From Epiperipatus broadwayi (taxonomy: Eukaryota > Onychophora > Udeonychophora > Euonychophora > Peripatidae): 64,000 nt of DNA. Shown one piece after another: positions 59,911 through 64,000 of this stretch. The stretch spans positions 1,552,001-1,616,000 of the forward strand of contig JAQFVV010006353.1 in the NCBI GenBank assembly GCA_028023455.1. Reading direction: 5' to 3'. The first letter of the stretch is position 1, and each line of letters begins with the position of its first letter. Made by a program: the position numbers and the translations under genes. The notes beneath the pieces were generated by a model, which had not been told where the DNA came from, did no database searches, and saw only the letters and a list, made by a program, of their open reading frames with translations.

Positions 59911-60837
59911 CATCATCATCATCATCAACCATTATCAATCCACTGCAGGATGAAGGTCTCTCCAAGTTCAATCCATCTCTGATCTTTAGCTTCTCTTCTC
60001 ATCACCCCTGCACACTTTCTTATTTCATCCATCCATCTCACATGTGGTCTCTTTCTGGGTCTTTTACAATCTCTTTGAATCCAGTTTAAGATTTAAGTTG
60101 TCCATCTATTATCATCTCTTCTACCAATATGTCCAGCCCAACCCCACTTCAGTCTTTTAATTTTTTCAATGAGGTCAGTAACACCTGTTTGTTCTTCTAC
60201 CCATATATTGAGTTTTCGATCTCTTCTTGTTACTCCCAACATGCATCTCTCCATACTTCTTTGAGTGGCCTGAAGTCTCTGCATTGCTCTTCTATTAAGT
60301 GTCCAAGTCTCAGATCCATAAGTAAGAACTGGTAAAACATATTTATTAAAAACTTTCATTTTTAAACACATAGGCATATTTCCTTTTAGTATCAAGTTAT
60401 TTCTACCAAAAGCACTCCAACTAAGTTTAATTCTATGATTAATTTCATCCGTTATGTTTCCATCTGTATTAATAATCTGACCAAGGTATTTGTAACTGTT
60501 AACTTCTAACTCATCGTAATCAATCTTAATTTTCATACTTTGAGAAAATCCATTAAACATTACTTTAGTCTTTTTAACATTTATCTTTAGTCCTACTTTC
60601 ATTTGATAACTCCTGCAACATTTCCTGAAGCTCTAAAGCATTATTTGCAAAAACAACTACATCATTTGCAAAATCTAAATGACTTAAATAATCTCCATTT
60701 ACTTTCACTCCTTTAGCTTCCCATTTTAATCCACAAAAGACTTCTTGCAGCACTGCTGTAAAAAGTTTTGGAGATATAGAGTCACCCCGTCTTACACCCT
60801 TTTCAATGATGACTTTCCCAGTAACATTATGTAATCT
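59911..60837 (-). mobile_element. 5'-truncated RTE LINE with 11-bp target duplication
   Basis: AAAAGTCGCTT flanks the insertion exactly (59900-59910 and 60838-60848). On the minus strand it begins in the RT domain (RRGDSISPKLFTAVLQEVF, then LDFANDVVVFANN, where the catalytic ADD is AND) and, after a one-base shift, continues in the open frame 60602-60093. It ends with the C-terminal DCKRPRKRPHVRWMDEI and ELGETFILQWIDNG and the tail (TGATGATGATGATGATG). Truncation at the 5' end and a short-repeat tail are typical of RTE. Confidence 0.92.
60093..60602 (-). pseudogene. RTE reverse transcriptase C-terminal part (169 codons open)
   Basis: The frame opens MKVGLKINVKKTKVMFNG (RT palm/thumb), then NSYKYLGQIINTDGN, VLPVLTYGSETWTLNRRA, RLQATQRSMERCMLGVTRRD and WGWAGHIGRRDDNRWTT, then a stop. 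YLG, YGSETW and AGH..RR are hallmarks of endonuclease-RT LINEs of the RTE group. The stop at the end replaces the I of TIEIL in related copies. It lies inside the insertion 59911-60837 and is dead: the N-terminal domains are absent, the catalytic motif is changed and there is a frameshift. Confidence 0.85.
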
Positions 60838-61148
60838 AAAAGTCGCTTATAAATAAATAAATAACAAAAAATTACTTAAGACTGTTTTGTTTATTCACAA
60901 ATTTCTAAGATTTAAATATTCATCATAGATAATAATTACTATTATATAATAAGATTGAATTCAAGAAACAACATTGAAATGCACATTTTTCTCTCTTAGA
61001 GTCATCACGATATTTACTTACAAATTGCTAGAGGAAATAAAAAATAAACAGAGCAAAACTCTCCATATAGTGTTGCCACCTGTGCTAAACAGAGTAATCA
61101 ATGGATGCCAGAAGGCTTGTGCATAAAATCCCTATCTAATGCCTACTC

Positions 61149-61207
61149 ATCCAATATCCCCAGACTAGTTTCTGGCTTGTGGCCTTCGTCAGTGAGGAGC
61201 TTTGGAT
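61149..61207 (-). ncRNA. Candidate hammerhead ribozyme, family A left arm
   Basis: Identical in sequence to the right-arm motif (61424-61482), on the opposite strand. The core CTGACGA is the complement of 61186-61192 and GAAAC that of 61168-61172. Predicted cleavage lies between 61163 and 61162 on the minus strand. Confidence 0.6.
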
Positions 61208-61423
61208 CTGAGAGCACTGCATCTAGATCTTAGGATCTAATGCAACCCTCTAGCAACCACCTTTTATCTCTACTTAACTACAAAACTATGAGAATGAAAT
61301 TGGAAAACACAAAAAATATTTTCAATCTAAACTCAATAGCTTATATAGTCATAGCTTATATAGATAAAAGGTGGTTGCTAGAGGGTTGCATTAGATCCTA
61401 AGATCTAGATGCAGTGCTCTCAG

Positions 61424-61482
61424 ATCCAAAGCTCCTCACTGACGAAGGCCACAAGCCAGAAACTAGTCTGGGGATATTGGAT
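61424..61482 (+). ncRNA. Candidate hammerhead ribozyme, family A right arm
   Basis: Helix I outer ATCCAA (61424-61429) with TTGGAT (61477-61482). Inner TCCTCA (61433-61438) with TGGGGA (61469-61474), one G-T pair. Internal loops AGC and TA. Core CTGACGA 61439-61445. Helix II AGGC/GCCA with loop CACAA and an A-A base pair position. GAA 61459-61461. Helix III AC/GT with loop TA. C17 at 61468 in GTC. Same layout as the family-B motif, with different helix sequences. Confidence 0.6.
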
Positions 61483-61649
61483 GAGTAAGCATTAGATAGG
61501 GATTTTATGCACAAGCCTTCTGGCATCCATTGATTACTCTGTTTAGCACAGGTGGCAATATTGTATGGAGAGTTTTGCTCTGTTTATCAACAATTAATGT
61601 GCTAGTATAGGAAATGTGATCATGTGATGCTTAATGAAATAAAAAATAT

Positions 61650-62090
61650 GTTTATATTTATCATGATAAAAGTCATAGGTTTCAAACCCCTTTTATGAAG
61701 ATTCATTCTATCAAAAAACAAACTATAATATGTTCAAATTTTTTTTTTATTACTACCTTTTTTAAATCTCATCATCATATTGCTACCATCCATCAGCATG
61801 GAAACTCAATTTACCCTTTCTCACTATGTATACCTTTTATGAACAATCTTTACCATTTAGGTGAACTAGATATATCAAACTCTTGAATCCCCCACTTAAA
61901 TTGATACTCAATATTTGCCACCATGCCACTTTCTTACAAGGTAGAGATAATTTCCACCTACTTTTAACATAATGTCATAAGATGAGCAATTATTGTACTA
62001 TGGATATATATTTTCAATGGTTTTTTTGGTTTTTATCAACACCCATTTCATCTCTACCATTTTATAAACATTCACCAGTATAGGAACGTG
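61650..62090. other. Intergenic stretch
   Basis: No recognised gene or repeat. The frame at 61695-61886 has no family resemblance. Confidence 0.5.
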
Positions 62091-62276
62091 GACCACCCTC
62101 TTATCATCTGGAGACATTTAGTGAGCGACCTCTGTTCTTCGAGCGACCTAGAGATATCAAACATGAATCTTCATACCCACATAGACCACCCTCTTACCAT
62201 CTGGAGACATTTAGTGAGCGACCTTTGTTCTTCGAGTGACCTAGAGATATCAAACACATGAATTTTCATATCCATG
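62091..62276 (+). repeat. Tandem duplication, period 93 bp
   Basis: GACCACCCTCTTA, TCTGGAGACATTTAGTGAGC, TGTTCTTCGAG and TAGAGATATCAAACA recur at 62091 and 62184 with a few differences. Confidence 0.9.
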
Positions 62277-62364
62277 TGAATAACTCTAATCTGGTCTTAT
62301 CATCATCGTATGAAAATAGATACAAAATAATAAACATGAGAATACCATTATTTTTTATTAGTTA

Positions 62365-62715
62365 TTCATTAGACTAGTCCACTTGATGAATAATATTTCT
62401 GTAGTATAATTTTAATTACACTACTCTCACACAAGGTAGGGTTCAGTTTCTATCTTTTAATACCATGTGGAGAGGTGTAATCATAAACATATGACCAAAG
62501 ACATGTAAAAAGTGTATAATCTGTAATATGCATATTTCATGATGAACCAGCACTCATCAGTTGGCATCTTGAGATTCATATCTTTTTCATGTCTTTGATC
62601 ATGTCTTTATGATTACATCAATTCTACAAGGTGTTAAAAATGAATAGAAACCAGTACCTATCTTGCGTCAGAGTGATATAGTGAAAATTACACTACAGAT
62701 TTGTTACGAGATTAT
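62365..62715. mobile_element. Family-F palindromic element, second full copy
   Basis: The ends GAATAATATTTCTGTAGTAT and TTACACTACAGATTTGTTAC, and the inner pair CAAGGTAGGGTTCAGTTTCT with AGAAACCAGTACCTATCTTG, form a palindrome. On the minus strand near 62540-62590 it reads CCAACTGATGAGTGCTGGTT followed by CATGAAATATGC: a family-F hammerhead core with a broken helix III. Here the core sits at the tip of a long stem (CAAAGACATGAAAAAG with CTTTTTACATGTCTTTG). Confidence 0.65.
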
Positions 62716-62795
62716 CAGTTTAATGTTAAATTACTGGGGATAAGATTGAGCCTAAAGAAGTAGGTGAATAAAGAGGTAATTAGTGTTAAACCATT

Positions 62796-62876
62796 AAGCA
62801 TCACATGATCACATTTCCTATATTACTCTGTTTAGTACAGGTGGCAATACTGTATGGAGAGTTTTGCTCTGTTTAG
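62796..62876. repeat. Short family-A derivative (ends only)
   Basis: CATCACATGATCACATTTCC is joined directly to CTGTTTAGTACAGGTGGCAA and TACTGTATGGAGAGTTTTGC. The whole middle, including the hammerhead, is deleted. Confidence 0.6.
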
Positions 62877-63224
62877 GTAATTAGTGATGTATTTTCATTT
62901 AGTTTTTTGGCTCAATTTTTTAATTAACATAATAATTAGTAATCCATTTCTCAGAAATTATTTATAAATGAAGATCTACTGAAAGGTCAAGGAATAAATT
63001 TATAAGAAATAAAAGACTGAAAAATATCACAGTAACGGAAAATTCTACCAAAGATAATAGGAATGACACAGTGTGTAGTAAGACAAATATTAAATTAGAT
63101 ACCAAAGAAAAAAGGGAATGCCCAAAAAAATAGAGTTGGAAAAAAATAGAGAAATTGATGCAAGATTTATTGGCAGGCAGAGAGGCATAATGATTTATTA
63201 TCATTTTCAGCCACTATCATCCAC

Positions 63225-63450
63225 TGCATTTCCAATTTCAAGCTTCTCTTGTCCAAATCACTCCAACACATTTCCTTATTTCATCCATTCTTTTTATATG
63301 TGGTCTCTTTCTAGCTCTTTTACAATCTCTTGGATTCCAGTTTAAGATTTTAACTATCCATCTGTTATCTCTTCTAGCAATATGTACAACCTAATTTCAG
63401 TTCAGTCTCTCGATTGTTTCAATGATGTCAGTAAGATCTGTTTGTGATAA
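63225..63450 (-). mobile_element. RTE LINE 3' fragment
   Basis: TTATTTCATCCATTC, ATGTGGTCTCTTTCTAGCTC, TTTTACAATCTCTTGGATTC and CAGTTTAAGATTTT are the minus-strand RTE C-terminal phrases seen at 59990-60095. The copy is diverged and lacks the tail. Confidence 0.7.
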
Positions 63451-63544
63451 AAAAAGTATGCGAAAATGCAAAAAATGTAGAACTCTGGTCAAGTGACTTT
63501 TTTTTTTGTTGTAAATTTTTTATGTTTTGGCTTTTTTTATATTT

Positions 63545-64000
63545 ATGTGGCCACCAACCAAGGCAGTGGTTGGTAGCCGCAGGCAGAGGGTGCTAAGAAT
63601 CCTCTGATTGCGGACCCAGGCTGCCATTTGATGATGACTTTTTATTTAGGTACTTACAACTGCAGATCACTTTCAAGTGAAGGAAGATTGCAAGAACTGT
63701 CTTATATTAAATAGGACATTAGTGGACTTTGTGAAGTTAGAAGAAAAGGTGAAGAGACAATTGATTTAAAAAATGGACATATACTCTATTATAAAGGCAC
63801 AAGCATTGGAAATACAAGTGGAGTAGGATTCATTATAAATAAAAAGTGGAAGAACAACATTGTGTAGATTGATGGTATATCAGACAGAGTGGCAAGATTA
63901 GTTATACAACTTAATAGCAGATACCAAATGCAGATAATTCAGGTTTATGCCCCAACAAGTTCTCATAGTGATGAAGTAGTAGAAGATTTTTATATGGATG
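63545..64000 (+). pseudogene. RTE LINE 5' end with APE-type endonuclease start, cut by window edge
   Basis: From about 63640 the + strand reads LGTYNCRSLSSEGRLQELSY, then ISGLCEVRRKGEETIDL, LYYKGTSIGNTSGVGFIINK, DGISDRVARLVIQLN and IIQVYAPTSSHSDEVVEDFY. N..R, the E of CEVR, GVGF and QVYAPT are the first conserved blocks of the AP-like endonuclease of RTE elements, in the right order and spacing. Stops occur at the I-K-stop-D and IV-stop-I positions, so this copy is probably dead. It continues beyond the window. Confidence 0.85.

Larger units (their letters stand above)
61040..61640. mobile_element. Family-A palindromic element, best copy, with two hammerhead motifs
   Basis: Arms of about 235 bases pair almost perfectly (AGCAAAACTCTCCATATAGT with its complement; GCCAGAAGGCTTGTGCATAA; AGATCTAGATGCAGTGCTCT; TTAGATCCTAAGATC) around a spacer of about 85 bases (61285-61360). 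The right end has GATCATGTGATG (about 61619-61630). Each arm carries the same hammerhead fold, on the minus strand in the left arm and on the + strand in the right arm. Confidence 0.85.

Noticed and set aside
60129-60335. 68-residue + strand frame
   Set aside because: It is the antisense shadow of the RTE reverse transcriptase frame 60093-60602.
62540-62590. Active hammerhead in the second family-F palindrome
   Set aside because: The core letters survive, but helix III and the cleavage triplet do not pair properly; it is counted only as a remnant.
63118-63345. 75-residue + strand frame and its minus-strand overlap
   Set aside because: It overlaps an antisense RTE fragment and shows no conserved protein pattern.

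Overview
This is AT-rich (by eye about 30% GC) animal genomic DNA with large introns and a dense load of decayed transposable elements. The only host gene I can support is the 3' half of a GLG1 orthologue (Golgi apparatus protein 1, also called cysteine-rich FGF receptor, ESL-1 or MG160). It lies on the + strand as six exons: 13862-13992, 23395-23496, 28445-28567, 36632-36752, 45140-45243 and 53117-53284. Splice sites and phases agree throughout. The last exon encodes one membrane span, a short basic tail and the stop codon. Earlier exons must lie left of the window, because the first visible exon starts inside a codon. The element mix (RTE and other LINEs, a Penelope-like element, hAT elements, tRNA-derived SINEs) points to an invertebrate, but I cannot name the species.

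Layout. 1-13861 is presumably GLG1 intron: a foldback repeat, then a higher-order satellite array (about 380-3960, monomer about 285 bp) with a SINE inserted in it, palindromic elements, a degenerate near full-length RTE LINE, a C-rich tract and LINE 3' ends. The five visible introns (9.4, 4.9, 8.1, 8.4 and 7.9 kb) hold a broken Penelope-like element with RT and GIY-YIG parts, another LINE 3' end, many long inverted repeats, three hAT elements (two with intact 8-bp target duplications), two further SINEs, a 61-bp minisatellite and several tandem duplications. 54100-64000 lies downstream of the gene: more palindromic elements, a TA-flanked inverted-repeat element with internal tandem duplication, a 5'-truncated RTE insertion with an 11-bp target duplication, and an RTE endonuclease running off the right edge.

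The most interesting signal is a set of hammerhead-ribozyme-like folds inside the palindromic and tandem repeats. Three repeat families (called A, B and F here) carry the core CTGANGA - hairpin - GAAA - short stem - cleavage C, flanked by a two-part helix I that pairs in each case, with compensatory changes between copies. Family A at 61 kb carries the motif twice, once per arm on opposite strands. Family B at 36.3 kb and three family-F motifs at 42.9-44.1 kb sit in GLG1 introns in the sense orientation. Two of the F motifs lie in a tandem dimer whose predicted cleavage sites are exactly 375 nt apart, the arrangement expected of retrozyme-like circular RNAs. Hammerheads in Penelope-like elements and retrozymes are known; their presence in palindromic foldback elements, and twice within one palindrome, is what looks new here. 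All of this is read by eye and untested.
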